Assembly: GCA_017431345.1 (NCBI GenBank)
Contig: JAFRLH010000093.1
Coordinates: forward strand, 1 to 42,588
Reading direction: 5' to 3'
DNA: 42,588 nt
DNA from: Lachnospiraceae bacterium
GTDB taxonomy: Bacteria; Bacillota; Clostridia; Lachnospirales; Lachnospiraceae
The notes under the pieces are model-generated. The model was given only the letters and a program-made list of their open reading frames with translations. It was not told the origin of the DNA and did no database searches. The position numbers and the translations under genes were made by a program. How positions within the stretch are numbered: position 1 is the stretch's first letter; every line of letters begins with the position of its first letter. Positions 33,704-40,989 of this stretch are shown here, one piece after another.

Positions 33704-34267
33704 TCACTCCCTGTTTGCCCACGCGTAGCAGTACGCCTGCGTCCTGGCTGCAAACGCCTCCGTCCGGAGAAGTTCCCGCATCTCCTCCCTGGTGTACCAT
33801 CCGGGAATGATTTCCTCCGCATCAGAGGTGCTTTTTCTGAATTCTCCTGAAGCAGTCCCGAAAACACATATGTTTCTCTCATTCGAGAATCCAATCGCGC
33901 TGTAACTGTTGTCCAGGATATCATCTATGCGCGTCAACGTCAGTCCGGTCTCCTCCCACAGCTCCCGTTTCGCGCTTTCCTCCGGCGTCTCGCCTGGATC
34001 GATCAGCCCGGCCGGGAAATTACAGATCCACTGCGCCATTGCCATCCGGTATTCACGGTTGACCAGGATCCGTTCGCCGCTTTCATCTGTCAGGATCATG
34101 ATGACTGAATCCGCTTTCCTGTTCTGCAATTCTTCCAGCGTCTGAATGTTCCGGTTGCGGCTGATGATCTCATATGTTTTCGGATGGCCTTCTTCCGTCA
34201 TATAAGAAACATCATAACGGGTGATGAACCTGCCTTCATGGATCTTTTGAATTCCCTGGTATTTCAT
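33704..34267 (-). CDS. NUDIX hydrolase, ADP-ribose pyrophosphatase-like
   Basis: 187 residues. The Nudix box reads G-LIDPG-E-TPEESAK-RE-LWEETGL (residues ~86-108), fully matching GX5EX7REUXEEXGU, so the Mg2+-binding glutamates are present. Before it come the strands SVIMILTDESGERILVNREY and AQWICNFPAG, as in ADP-ribose pyrophosphatases (the NudF/YffH group). It hydrolyses a nucleoside diphosphate linked to another group; the exact substrate is not clear. Confidence 0.88.
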   Translation of the reverse strand: MKYQGIQKIHEGRFITRYDVSYMTEEGHPKTYEIISRNRNIQTLEELQNRKADSVIMILTDESGERILVNREYRMAMAQWICNFPAGLIDPGETPEESAKRELWEETGLTLTRIDDILDNSYSAIGFSNERNICVFGTASGEFRKSTSDAEEIIPGWYTREEMRELLRTEAFAARTQAYCYAWANRE

Positions 34268-34379
34268 TTGACTTCACACCTCTTGTTTCTGATTACTACA
34301 TCAAACTTGTTGGCAGCAAATATTCTTTTTTGTCTGTACAATGTTCCCTCGTCCAGACATCCCCGGCTTCCGCTGCCGC

Positions 34380-34790
34380 TCACCCGACGATCGTTTTGGC
34401 AAATGCTGCCGCCTTATCCAAATCCTTCTGATCCGGTTTTCCCGTGTAAATGTCCTTATACTCGCCCTTGCAGTGGAACTCCCGCTTATCCATGCGGATG
34501 CCGACTTTATCCGCCTCTTCCTTCACCTTTTTAAAAGTAGATGCCATGATGACGGCGGTACCGAAGTTAACGATCTTTCCCACCTTGTTCTTGTCCAGGC
34601 CCCTGATAAAATCTCTGACTTCATGATCTATATCGAAAGTATAAAAGGAGCTGCCAAGGAACAGGATGTCCACGGGCTCCGCAAGAGGGACGCTGATCGG
34701 AAGCGCTTCCACGCCAATAGCCTGTCCGATTGCTTCGGCAAGCCGCTTCGTGCTGCCGGTTCTGGTGTAGTATCTGACTGCGATCTTCAT
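34380..34790 (-). CDS. flavodoxin-like protein (copy A of a duplicated pair)
   Basis: 136 residues from ATG 34790, with AGGTGGG 7 bp upstream. The FMN phosphate loop TRTGSTKRLAEAIG (residues ~9-22) follows the first strand MKIAVRYY; FLGSSFYTFDID and NFGTAVIMAS match the other flavin-contact loops. It would carry electrons to an unknown partner. It is clearly paralogous to the gene at 37185-37595 along its whole length, within a duplicated 483-bp segment. Confidence 0.85.
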   Translation of the reverse strand: MKIAVRYYTRTGSTKRLAEAIGQAIGVEALPISVPLAEPVDILFLGSSFYTFDIDHEVRDFIRGLDKNKVGKIVNFGTAVIMASTFKKVKEEADKVGIRMDKREFHCKGEYKDIYTGKPDQKDLDKAAAFAKTIVG

Positions 34791-34866
34791 GATTGGACCC
34801 ACCTGTATATTGTCTTTTTAAGAATCTGGCTTTATTCCCGGGAGCCGGAGAACCGTTCCCTGGCTC
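34384..34866. repeat. duplicated 483-bp segment, copy A
   Basis: It spans the flavodoxin gene, its leader and a REP-like repeat. The partner is 37189-37671, of exactly equal length. The ~65-bp leader plus repeat differs at about 3 positions between the copies, while the coding parts differ much more. Confidence 0.7.
34842..34866 (+). repeat. 25-bp REP-like hairpin repeat, copy 3
   Basis: GAGCCGGAGAACCGT followed by TCCCTGGCTC, at the outer end of duplicated segment A. Confidence 0.8.
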
Positions 34867-34876
34867 ATTATGATTA

Positions 34877-35686
34877 TTAACTTCCAAAAACTACTACTAT
34901 ATATTTACAATAACTACCATCGCTTTGTTTTGCCGCAATCACAGAAACACCCATGGTGATGAATGATTCTCTGAGAAGAACTGCATTTTGTGATGGCGAA
35001 ATTTTCCATGCATCCAAAACCTCACGCGCATTATTAAATCCATATGCTAAATTTTCTCCGTATAGAGCACTGTCTTTATAATTGCAGCCTGCTGTTCCGT
35101 CAACTGTATAATATTCTTTCCCATTTGGTCTTGTGTGAGAAAACAAAACTACTATTTCGATGGAACGTACGTTAGCTGCTTCTGTTAATACGCCTTTACT
35201 CCTAAGAGTATTTTTTCCTTCCTGTTCTCTATATGCATTTATCGCATCAAATAAATCCTGTGCCATAGCAGTATCAAAATGTCCTATGACCTCTTGCCCT
35301 GTATTAACATAGTATGTTTGATCGACAGGTTCAGCACCTACAGACTGTAATTTTATTTTTTTTACAGTAATTATCCATTTATATTTTTTCTTTCCGATTT
35401 TTGCGGTAACCGTCGCTTTACCTGGTTTTAATGCTTTGATCACAGCCTTTTTCTTTCCTTTTTTTGTTTTTAACTTTATTATCTTTTTATTTGAAACAGT
35501 CCACTTTGCTTTCTTTTTCCCCGCACTTAATGTTCGCGATGAACCCTTTTTCATTACAATAGCAGCTTTTATTGTTTTTGTTTTCTTTTTATTTGATTTT
35601 GCCTGCGCAATCATTGTTGGAAGGCAAAGTAAAATAAATAATAAAAGAATGATTTTTATTATTGAAGATCTTGTTTTAAATCCCAT
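34877..35686 (-). CDS. secreted CAP-domain protein with bacterial Ig-like domain
   Basis: 269 residues. A signal peptide (residues 1-~29, IIKIILLLFILLCLPTMIAQA) is followed by a very Lys-rich Ig-like (BIG2-type) domain (SRTLSAGKKKAKWTVSNKKII, KALKPGKATVTAKIGKK), then a CAP/SCP domain from ~residue 140: LFDAINAYREQEGKNTLR, FSHTRPNGKEYYTV, YGENLAYGFN, with the typical His and Glu. It is probably a cell-wall or matrix-associated protein. The gene is clearly more AT-rich than its neighbours and uses A/T-ending codons, which suggests recent transfer. AAAGGA precedes the ATG. Confidence 0.85.
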   Translation of the reverse strand: MGFKTRSSIIKIILLLFILLCLPTMIAQAKSNKKKTKTIKAAIVMKKGSSRTLSAGKKKAKWTVSNKKIIKLKTKKGKKKAVIKALKPGKATVTAKIGKKKYKWIITVKKIKLQSVGAEPVDQTYYVNTGQEVIGHFDTAMAQDLFDAINAYREQEGKNTLRSKGVLTEAANVRSIEIVVLFSHTRPNGKEYYTVDGTAGCNYKDSALYGENLAYGFNNAREVLDAWKISPSQNAVLLRESFITMGVSVIAAKQSDGSYCKYIVVVFGS

Positions 35687-35881
35687 GTTTTTTCCTTTCT
35701 GTCATGTTTGTCCATTGTCAAATTTATATCAATTTTATTCTGAGCTTGGAAAACAATTAATGCAACTACAATTACCTAAAAACGAGACCTTATATTTTTG
35801 ACAATAGTCTTGTGAATTTCCAAAAGGAAAATGTGCTTAACAGTTTATTTCGTTCTCCGGAAGCAGTCTCCTCCCCAGCTC

Positions 35882-36529
35882 CTAAAAGCGGTATGCTTGT
35901 ATCCGTTCAGCCAACGCCTCCGCCAGCTTCTTTCCTTCCTCCGGATCCAGATGCACGCCGTCCACCGGGCTGACATGCACAACCTTGGATGCATCAAAGA
36001 AATCACACCCATACGTTTCCGCAAGCTGCTGGTACAGCTCCCGCAATTCCTTCATGATCTTCTCCGACCGTGCCAAATCGAAAGAATCCGTCATCGTATT
36101 TCCAGCTGCCTCACTGCTGATAGCCGGCGGAGCCACAAGCAGGATCTTTAACTTTCCTTCCAGATGAAAATGATTATACGCCTGCACCTTCTCCAGGAAC
36201 TGCTCCATCTCTCCTGCAATATCACACGCCGAATAGCAATATCTCTTCTTCGTGTCATTCGTGCCGAGCATCAGGATCATCAGATCCAGCGGCCGCTGGC
36301 TTTCCAGACAGGGGATAATGTATTTCAGCCCGTTCTTCTCGCCTTCCGTCGGATCGTCGGTGGCAATGGTGCGGCTGTTCTGACCCTCTTCGATGATCCG
36401 GTAACGCTCGCCAAGAAGAGACTGCAGCACGCCGGTCCAGCGCTCGTCTTCTCCCATGCGGTCCTGCCGGACGGGATGATAGCCCCAGGTGAGCGAGTCT
36501 CCGAAACAGAGAATTCTGATACGTTCCAT
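35882..36529 (-). CDS. cytoplasmic SGNH/GDSL esterase
   Basis: 215 residues, no signal peptide. Block I ILCFGDSLTWGYHPV holds the nucleophile Ser (residue ~12), block III is MLGTNDTKKRY, and block V SPVDGVHLDPEEG holds the catalytic Asp and His. This is the GDSL family close to arylesterase/acyl-CoA thioesterase I-like proteins. Its start lies 1 bp after the stop of the gene upstream (TAA-A-ATG), so the two are coupled. Confidence 0.9.
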   Translation of the reverse strand: MERIRILCFGDSLTWGYHPVRQDRMGEDERWTGVLQSLLGERYRIIEEGQNSRTIATDDPTEGEKNGLKYIIPCLESQRPLDLMILMLGTNDTKKRYCYSACDIAGEMEQFLEKVQAYNHFHLEGKLKILLVAPPAISSEAAGNTMTDSFDLARSEKIMKELRELYQQLAETYGCDFFDASKVVHVSPVDGVHLDPEEGKKLAEALAERIQAYRF

Positions 36530-36530
36530 T

Positions 36531-37184
36531 TTAAAGCCTGCCTTTCACCTTTAACAGTCTTGCCTTATCCTTGCCGATCTCGCAGCCCGGGTGCGCAAGC
36601 TGGCAATTGTGCGCACAGTTCCCGCAGGTCGGGATATCCCTCGCCGCCAGGATCCGCTCCAATGGCGACAGCCGGAAAACGCTTCCGCGCCGGATCTGAT
36701 AGTTTCTCTTCCGCAATAACTCCACCAGCAGCAGGATCCTCCGCTCGTGACTGATCAGCACAGCATCTTCCCCGCGCTCTTCCAGCAGATCACACAGCTC
36801 CTGCCCGCGGGTCACAGATTCCCGATAAGATTCCGGCTGCCTGGCATCACCGTTTTTCCATTGCCGATGCCCCTGCAGCTTATATTGCCAGAGCGGAATA
36901 TCACGCTGTTCCTCCGTGTAAGGGAACAAGGGAATCTCGTTCAGCAGATCTGTCGTTTCACACGATCCGGCCGCCTCCGGGCCAAGCCACAATTCCGCTG
37001 TCTGCGCCGCATGAAAGGAAGACGCCCGGTAAATATGATAACCGTCAGGTTTCCCGGAGATCACCGATGCCGGGGAAACCGGCATTTGCTCCCATTCCCG
37101 GACAGCTTTCAGAAAGTCCTCCGGAGTATAGCTCTTGTTCCAGGCATAATCCGGCGCTGCTGCATTTAACAGTACGATTTTCAT
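36531..37184 (-). CDS. histidine-phosphatase-like protein lacking the RHG motif, with Cys-rich tail
   Basis: 217 residues. The segment HIYRASSFHAAQTAELWLG resembles the SxxxRAxQTA motif of the phosphoglycerate mutase fold, and DAVLISHERRILLLVELLRKR resembles the second catalytic His segment. The N-terminal RHG with the phospho-accepting His is absent (MKIVLLNAAAPDY instead), so classic phosphatase chemistry is unlikely. A C-terminal cluster CGNCAHNCQLAHPGC (residues ~188-203) could bind a metal or an Fe-S group. It is directly between flavodoxin B and the GDSL esterase, with touching codons, so a three-gene operon. Confidence 0.5.
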   Translation of the reverse strand: MKIVLLNAAAPDYAWNKSYTPEDFLKAVREWEQMPVSPASVISGKPDGYHIYRASSFHAAQTAELWLGPEAAGSCETTDLLNEIPLFPYTEEQRDIPLWQYKLQGHRQWKNGDARQPESYRESVTRGQELCDLLEERGEDAVLISHERRILLLVELLRKRNYQIRRGSVFRLSPLERILAARDIPTCGNCAHNCQLAHPGCEIGKDKARLLKVKGRL

Positions 37185-37595
37185 TTATCCGACGATCTTT
37201 TTGGCAAATGCTGCTGCCGCCTTCAGATCCGCCTGATCCGGCTTTCCCTTGTGGAGACCTTTGAACTCTCCCTTGCAGTGGAACTCCCGCTCATCCACCG
37301 GAATACCGATTTTATCCGCTTCCGCTTTCACCTTCTTGTAGGTGGAATTCAGCATCGCGGCGGAGCCAAAGTTAACGATCCGGCTTACCTTGTTCTTGTC
37401 CAGGCTCTTGACAAAATTTCTGACCTCCGGATCTATGCTGAACGCATAGTAGGAGTTGCCCAGGAACAGGATGTCCACAGGTTCCGTAATGGAAGCGCTG
37501 ATCGGAAGCGCTTCCACGCCGATTGCTTTTCCGATTGCTTCGGCAAGCCGTTTTGTGTTGCCGGTTTTGGTGTAGTATCTGACTGCGATCTTCAT
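37185..37595 (-). CDS. flavodoxin-like protein (copy B of a duplicated pair)
   Basis: 136 residues: FMN loop TKTGNTKRLAEAIG after MKIAVRYY, then FLGNSYYAFSID and NFGSAAMLNS. Same length as copy A at 34380-34790, with substitutions throughout, mostly conservative. Its stop codon directly precedes the start of the histidine-phosphatase-like gene, so it may supply electrons to that Cys-rich protein. That is inference. Confidence 0.87.
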   Translation of the reverse strand: MKIAVRYYTKTGNTKRLAEAIGKAIGVEALPISASITEPVDILFLGNSYYAFSIDPEVRNFVKSLDKNKVSRIVNFGSAAMLNSTYKKVKAEADKIGIPVDEREFHCKGEFKGLHKGKPDQADLKAAAAFAKKIVG

Positions 37596-37671
37596 GGTTG
37601 GGCCCTCCTGTATATTGTCTTTTTATTAATCTGGCTTTATTCCCGGGAGCCGGAGAACCGTCCCCTGGCTC
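37189..37671. repeat. duplicated 483-bp segment, copy B
   Basis: Partner of 34384-34866. Both run from the last codons of the flavodoxin gene through its leader to the end of a REP-like repeat. Confidence 0.7.
37647..37671 (+). repeat. 25-bp REP-like hairpin repeat, copy 4
   Basis: GAGCCGGAGAACCGT followed by CCCCTGGCTC, at the outer end of duplicated segment B. It differs from copy 3 at one base. Confidence 0.8.
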
Positions 37672-37678
37672 ACTGGTG

Positions 37679-38092
37679 CTACTCTTTTACGTTTTTTCCG
37701 CAATACGGACAATTCCTGTCGTGGACCGAGAACGGCCTGCCGCAGTGCGGGCATGTCCAATGCTGCCGTTCATACGCCAGAAAAGCATCCATCCCGTCTT
37801 TCCTGATCATCCGGAGATTCTCCAGCGGCGATTCCCTGTGCGGGTACTTCGATGTATAACGGTTCTCCTTCTCCATCACATCTTCACAGGGATAATCCGG
37901 GCATTCATCGCAGTATTGATATCCGTTTTCTCTCCGCTTCCGGCAGAGAACGATGCCGCAGTACCTGGAGCAAAATTCGGGTTTGTTTTCATCCGGCCCG
38001 TTGCATCCCGGACAGGGATTGTTCTCAATCAATGCCTGCGAACAGATGCTGCAGTCCAGCCCGCATGGGGCGATCATTTCCGCTTTAAACAT
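37679..38092 (-). CDS. DUF3795 Cys-rich protein with C-terminal zinc ribbon
   Basis: 137 residues with about 16 cysteines. The start IAPCGLDCSICSQAL and then CPGCNGPD and FCSRYCGIVLC match DUF3795, with YCDECPDYPCEDV after it. The end is a rubredoxin-like zinc ribbon, WTCPHCGRPF...RNCPYCGKN. Probably a metal-binding protein of unknown role; no catalytic domain is visible. The gene lies between two flavodoxin genes. Confidence 0.85.
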   Translation of the reverse strand: MFKAEMIAPCGLDCSICSQALIENNPCPGCNGPDENKPEFCSRYCGIVLCRKRRENGYQYCDECPDYPCEDVMEKENRYTSKYPHRESPLENLRMIRKDGMDAFLAYERQHWTCPHCGRPFSVHDRNCPYCGKNVKE

Positions 38093-38132
38093 TTTGTTTC
38101 CCTCCGCTCATGAAACATATAAAAATGATTCC

Positions 38133-38588
38133 TTACAGTTTAGCCCAGCGGATCACCTCCGCCGCACTGCTTACCAGCTTTGCGTCAACGGAGGCAGCTC
38201 CCTTTGTATATGGTCTTAGCTTCTCCGCTGTCTTTCCGATTCCGCTTCCACCGGATGTCGCGAATGCGAGTACTTTCTTCCCTGTCCAATCATACGCTTT
38301 GCAGAACGTATTAACGACATTCGGCGCGCAGGCGTACCAGATCGGGAAGCCGAGCAGAACGGTATTATAGTCCGCGAAGCCCTCCACTTTCCCGGAAACC
38401 GGCACATCCTTCTTCCCGAATTTCTCCCGGTTGCATCTGGAGACCGGGTTTGTCCAGGTGATATCTTTCTTTGTGTACGGTATCAATGGCTTGATCTCAA
38501 AAATGTCTGCACCGATCGATGCCGCAAGATCTCCGGCGATTTTCGCCGTTGTTCCTTCCGCGCTGAAAAATGCAACTAATGTTTTCAT
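38133..38588 (-). CDS. flavodoxin (third, unrelated to the duplicated pair)
   Basis: 151 residues. First strand and FMN loop KTLVAFFSAEGTTAKIAG, the flavin-contact loops FPIWYACAPNVVNTF and FATSGGSGIGKTAEKL. The 3-layer flavodoxin fold resembles the electron-transfer or NAD(P)H-quinone-reductase group common in gut Clostridia. It starts 30 bp after the small CxxC gene and may share its transcript. Confidence 0.9.
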   Translation of the reverse strand: MKTLVAFFSAEGTTAKIAGDLAASIGADIFEIKPLIPYTKKDITWTNPVSRCNREKFGKKDVPVSGKVEGFADYNTVLLGFPIWYACAPNVVNTFCKAYDWTGKKVLAFATSGGSGIGKTAEKLRPYTKGAASVDAKLVSSAAEVIRWAKL

Positions 38589-38618
38589 ATTTGCAAGCCT
38601 CCCGTAAATATATAGTGA

Positions 38619-38837
38619 TCAGCCCAGGACTCTCCCGCCATAGGCATATTCCATGTTCAGTTCCCGGAGTTCCTTTTCTCCGTCGATATAGGGTTTGAAA
38701 AATGTTTCGGTGCTGCCGCCGCCGATGTTGTCGCAGCCGTTGCAGAAATCGCAGGCACCGCCGCACTGATTTAAGCCCTGGGCGACGATCCGGATGCGTT
38801 CTTCGCGGGTTGTGTCTTTGATTAATAAGGATTTCAT
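38619..38837 (-). CDS. small protein with CGGACDFCNGC motif, unknown function
   Basis: 72 residues: MKSLLIKDTTREERIRIVAQ, then CGGACDFCNGC (residues 25-35, four cysteines that could hold a metal), then FKPYIDGEKELRELNMEYAYG. Similar short proteins are widespread in Clostridia but, as far as I know, uncharacterised. A ribosome site GGGGGA lies 7-8 bp upstream. A broken second copy of the start of this gene is found at 39987-40032. Confidence 0.8.
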   Translation of the reverse strand: MKSLLIKDTTREERIRIVAQGLNQCGGACDFCNGCDNIGGGSTETFFKPYIDGEKELRELNMEYAYGGRVLG

Positions 38838-38883
38838 ATACAGTTCCCCCTTTTGTTCTGTATGTTGATGATATCCACTGCTC

Positions 38884-39192
38884 TCACTCTCTTTTGCCTG
38901 TCCAGGATGTAATTCCGCCCAGATCTGTCACACTGGAGAATCCAAGATTCTTCAGGATACGAGCCGCCCGCCGGCTTCTGCTGCCGCTCTGACAATAAAC
39001 ATAAATTGGCGTGTCCTTCTCCTCCGGCAGACTGTGCACCGTTTCCAACGGTACATTTCTGCTCCCGGGGATATGCCCCATCCGGTATTCCTGGGGAGAC
39101 CGGACGTCGATCAGGATCGCACCCGGTGTTTCCCGGCATTCCGCAACACCTTTATTAATATCCGGCCCCTTCAGCCATGTCCAGAAACTCAT
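38884..39192 (-). CDS. single-domain rhodanese-like sulfurtransferase
   Basis: 102 residues, one rhodanese domain: ILIDVRSPQEYRMGHIPGSRNVPLE at residues ~26-50 and the active-site loop VYCQSGSRSRRAARIL with catalytic Cys at ~67. It moves sulfane sulfur to an acceptor such as thiols or cyanide. It lies between the CxxC small gene and the phosphodiesterase. No sulfide-oxidation gene is nearby, so its physiological partner is unclear. Confidence 0.93.
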   Translation of the reverse strand: MSFWTWLKGPDINKGVAECRETPGAILIDVRSPQEYRMGHIPGSRNVPLETVHSLPEEKDTPIYVYCQSGSRSRRAARILKNLGFSSVTDLGGITSWTGKRE

Positions 39193-39284
39193 ATGCTGCG
39201 CAGCTCCTTTATCATTACAATTTCATCCCCCTCTGATTCTCCGGTTCTCCCGTTTTCTTTCCTCCGCTTCACGGTTATCATTCG

Positions 39285-39950
39285 CTACAGCCCCATCTTT
39301 GTCATAATTCCATCTACGGTCACGCCGGGATGTGTCACATAGAGTCTCACGATCTGTTCTACCAGCGATGGATCCAACTTATGTTTTCGTGCTATAGCGT
39401 CGACCGTCCGCCCCCGCTTTGTTTCCCTGACAACAGTCTCTATGGCCTTCCGGATATCCACGTCATCAGGCTTTGGCGGGGTTTTCTGATGCGGGATTTC
39501 AATCCGTTTTACGATCCAACCATCCTCATCGATTGTGAGCACAGCCATTGTGATCGACTGGTAAAAACGACGGGGCCCGCAGCTGCCGGGGTTAACGATC
39601 AACGTCCTGTGTCCGCCGGGATGATCTATCCATGTATTTGTATACTGGTGTGAATGACCAACAATCACAATGTCATACGGAGACAGATCCTCCGGCAGAT
39701 CCTTTTTCTTATGCGTCATGTAAAAACGGAGCCCGGCCAGTTCAAAGTCCAGATATTCCGGCAGGTTCTCTGCCCATTCCTTATCATTGTTGCCGCGAAC
39801 AACTTTGACCGGGGCGATCTGCTCCAGCCTGTCCAGGATGACCTGTCTGCTGATGTCTCCGCAGTGCAAAATATAGTCCGAACTCTGCAGGACTGCCTCT
39901 ATTTCAGGCCGCAGCAGATTATGCGTATCGGAAAGAATGGCTATTTTCAT
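39285..39950 (-). CDS. YfcE/MJ0936-type metallophosphoesterase
   Basis: 221 residues from ATG 39950, with AGGAAG 7 bp upstream. Metal-binding motifs in order: ILSDTHN (residues ~5-11), HCGDIS, RGNND, THKKK, and GHSHQYTN. About 65 C-terminal residues (DDVDIRKAIETVVRETKRGRT onwards) form an extra helical region with a possible HTH, RTVDAIARKHKLDPSLVEQIV. The family hydrolyses phosphodiesters with Mn or Ni. The C-terminal extension is not usual for YfcE and is described in the findings. Confidence 0.88.
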   Translation of the reverse strand: MKIAILSDTHNLLRPEIEAVLQSSDYILHCGDISRQVILDRLEQIAPVKVVRGNNDKEWAENLPEYLDFELAGLRFYMTHKKKDLPEDLSPYDIVIVGHSHQYTNTWIDHPGGHRTLIVNPGSCGPRRFYQSITMAVLTIDEDGWIVKRIEIPHQKTPPKPDDVDIRKAIETVVRETKRGRTVDAIARKHKLDPSLVEQIVRLYVTHPGVTVDGIMTKMGL

Positions 39951-39986
39951 TTCACACTTCCTCACTGCCCGAACGAAGATATCATA

Positions 39987-40032
39987 CCTGGGCGACGATA
40001 TGGATGCGTTGTTCGCGGGGGGTCTTTGATCA
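39987..40032 (-). pseudogene. relic of a second copy of the 72-residue CxxC gene
   Basis: The DNA closely matches 38777-38824 (CCTGGGCGACGAT..GGATGCGTT.TTCGCGGG...GTCTTTGAT), with a 2-bp deletion. It corresponds to the N-terminal IKDTTREERIRIVAQ part of that gene; nothing of the cysteine region remains. It overlaps the end of the next gene by 3 bp. Confidence 0.65.
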
Positions 40033-40365
40033 GGCTTCTATCTCTTTAATAATCCCGTCCAGAATTTCATCATCCGTCAATTCATACGGAAAAACATCTC
40101 CATCCTCAAGGCCGCCGCTCGCTGCATAGTCCTCGTTTTCTGCATACTCAACGACAAATCCTCCCAAAAAAGGCACTTCACTTACAATGAAATATAAATT
40201 TCCTTTCCTGAAATAGGGTTGGACTGGTTCTTTGCTCCAACTCCCCCTGCAAGGCACTGATACAATCGGATATCTTTCTTTTAAATGCATTAATATATTT
40301 TCATGTCTTACAGTCTTCTTCATTGGCTTTGATGTTTCCCCTGTAATTAAGTTCCTACTTGGCAT
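40030..40365 (-). CDS. small acidic protein of unknown function
   Basis: 111 residues from ATG 40365 (MPSRNLITG); a second ATG at 40323 (MKKTVRHENILMHL) is an equally possible start. It has short beta-like segments (PIVSVPCRGSWSKEPVQ, NLYFIVSEVPFLGGFVVEYAE) and an acidic helical C-terminus (ELTDDEILDGIIKEIEA). I do not recognise the family. It lies 24 bp after the PD-(D/E)XK gene, in the same direction, so the two form a likely pair. Confidence 0.6.
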   Translation of the reverse strand: MPSRNLITGETSKPMKKTVRHENILMHLKERYPIVSVPCRGSWSKEPVQPYFRKGNLYFIVSEVPFLGGFVVEYAENEDYAASGGLEDGDVFPYELTDDEILDGIIKEIEA

Positions 40366-40389
40366 ATTCCCATAAATGACCTTTTAAAG

Positions 40390-40842
40390 CTAGGATATCA
40401 TTAAATGCTCTGAATTCTTTATTTCCCGTATCTTCTCATCATTAGAGAGTTCATAGACCTTCACATCTCTCAACAGATGTCCATGAACACGAACATAGTA
40501 CTCTGCAAGAGTTTCTGTCTTCCCTGGATATTCTGCTTTTTTCATGCAAAGCATCTTGGTTGTTTCTGATGGAAGAAAACTGAAATAAAATACTGCTTCA
40601 TCCAGTCCCATTAATTTAGCACTAGGAACGTTACCGGAATCCGTCCATGTGTAACATTTACACTCCGCCACAATGGATCGGTCTTTATTTGCAAGATCAA
40701 ACTTATGATCTTTCTTCGGATCTCCGATAGAAATAGCAGCTTCCAGATCAAACTCCGTCTTGAGCTCTTTTCCAAGAACAGACTTTACATACTCCTGAAA
40801 CTCTCTTCCAACGAGCGGGTTTTCTGAATTGGAGTTGGCCAT
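40390..40842 (-). CDS. PD-(D/E)XK nuclease-like protein
   Basis: 150 residues. The segment HKFDLANKDRSIVAECKCYT gives D49...E60-x-K62, the catalytic pattern of PD-(D/E)XK nucleases, and a conserved N-terminal helix (LVGREFQEYVKSVLGKEL) precedes it. Target DNA or RNA is unknown; no methylase partner is in the window. The ATG has GAGGG 9 bp upstream. The gene is the last intact one before the CRISPR array, transcribed away from it. Confidence 0.7.
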   Translation of the reverse strand: MANSNSENPLVGREFQEYVKSVLGKELKTEFDLEAAISIGDPKKDHKFDLANKDRSIVAECKCYTWTDSGNVPSAKLMGLDEAVFYFSFLPSETTKMLCMKKAEYPGKTETLAEYYVRVHGHLLRDVKVYELSNDEKIREIKNSEHLMIS

Positions 40843-40989
40843 TTACAAATCCCTCGCTTCAATCTGATCCTCGAACTTGATTTAGTACACTACAACACCG
40901 TTAAGTCCTTTTTTCCTTGCTGCTCCTGTTTCATCCTCTGTATAAAAAGCATAGTGTGCGGTAATCTTTGTAACTACTCCGCCTTTTTC
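40843..40989. other. non-coding stretch between the nuclease-like gene and the CRISPR array
   Basis: 147 bp. I see no gene, promoter or clear tracrRNA. A short similarity to the CRISPR repeat, TCTGATCCTCGAACTT at 40863-40878, could be a decayed repeat or anti-repeat, but it is too short to call. Confidence 0.4.

Noticed and set aside
40863-40879. Partial match to the CRISPR repeat, possible tracrRNA anti-repeat
   Set aside because: Only about 15 of 17 positions with a gap; no following hairpins or terminator typical of tracrRNA.
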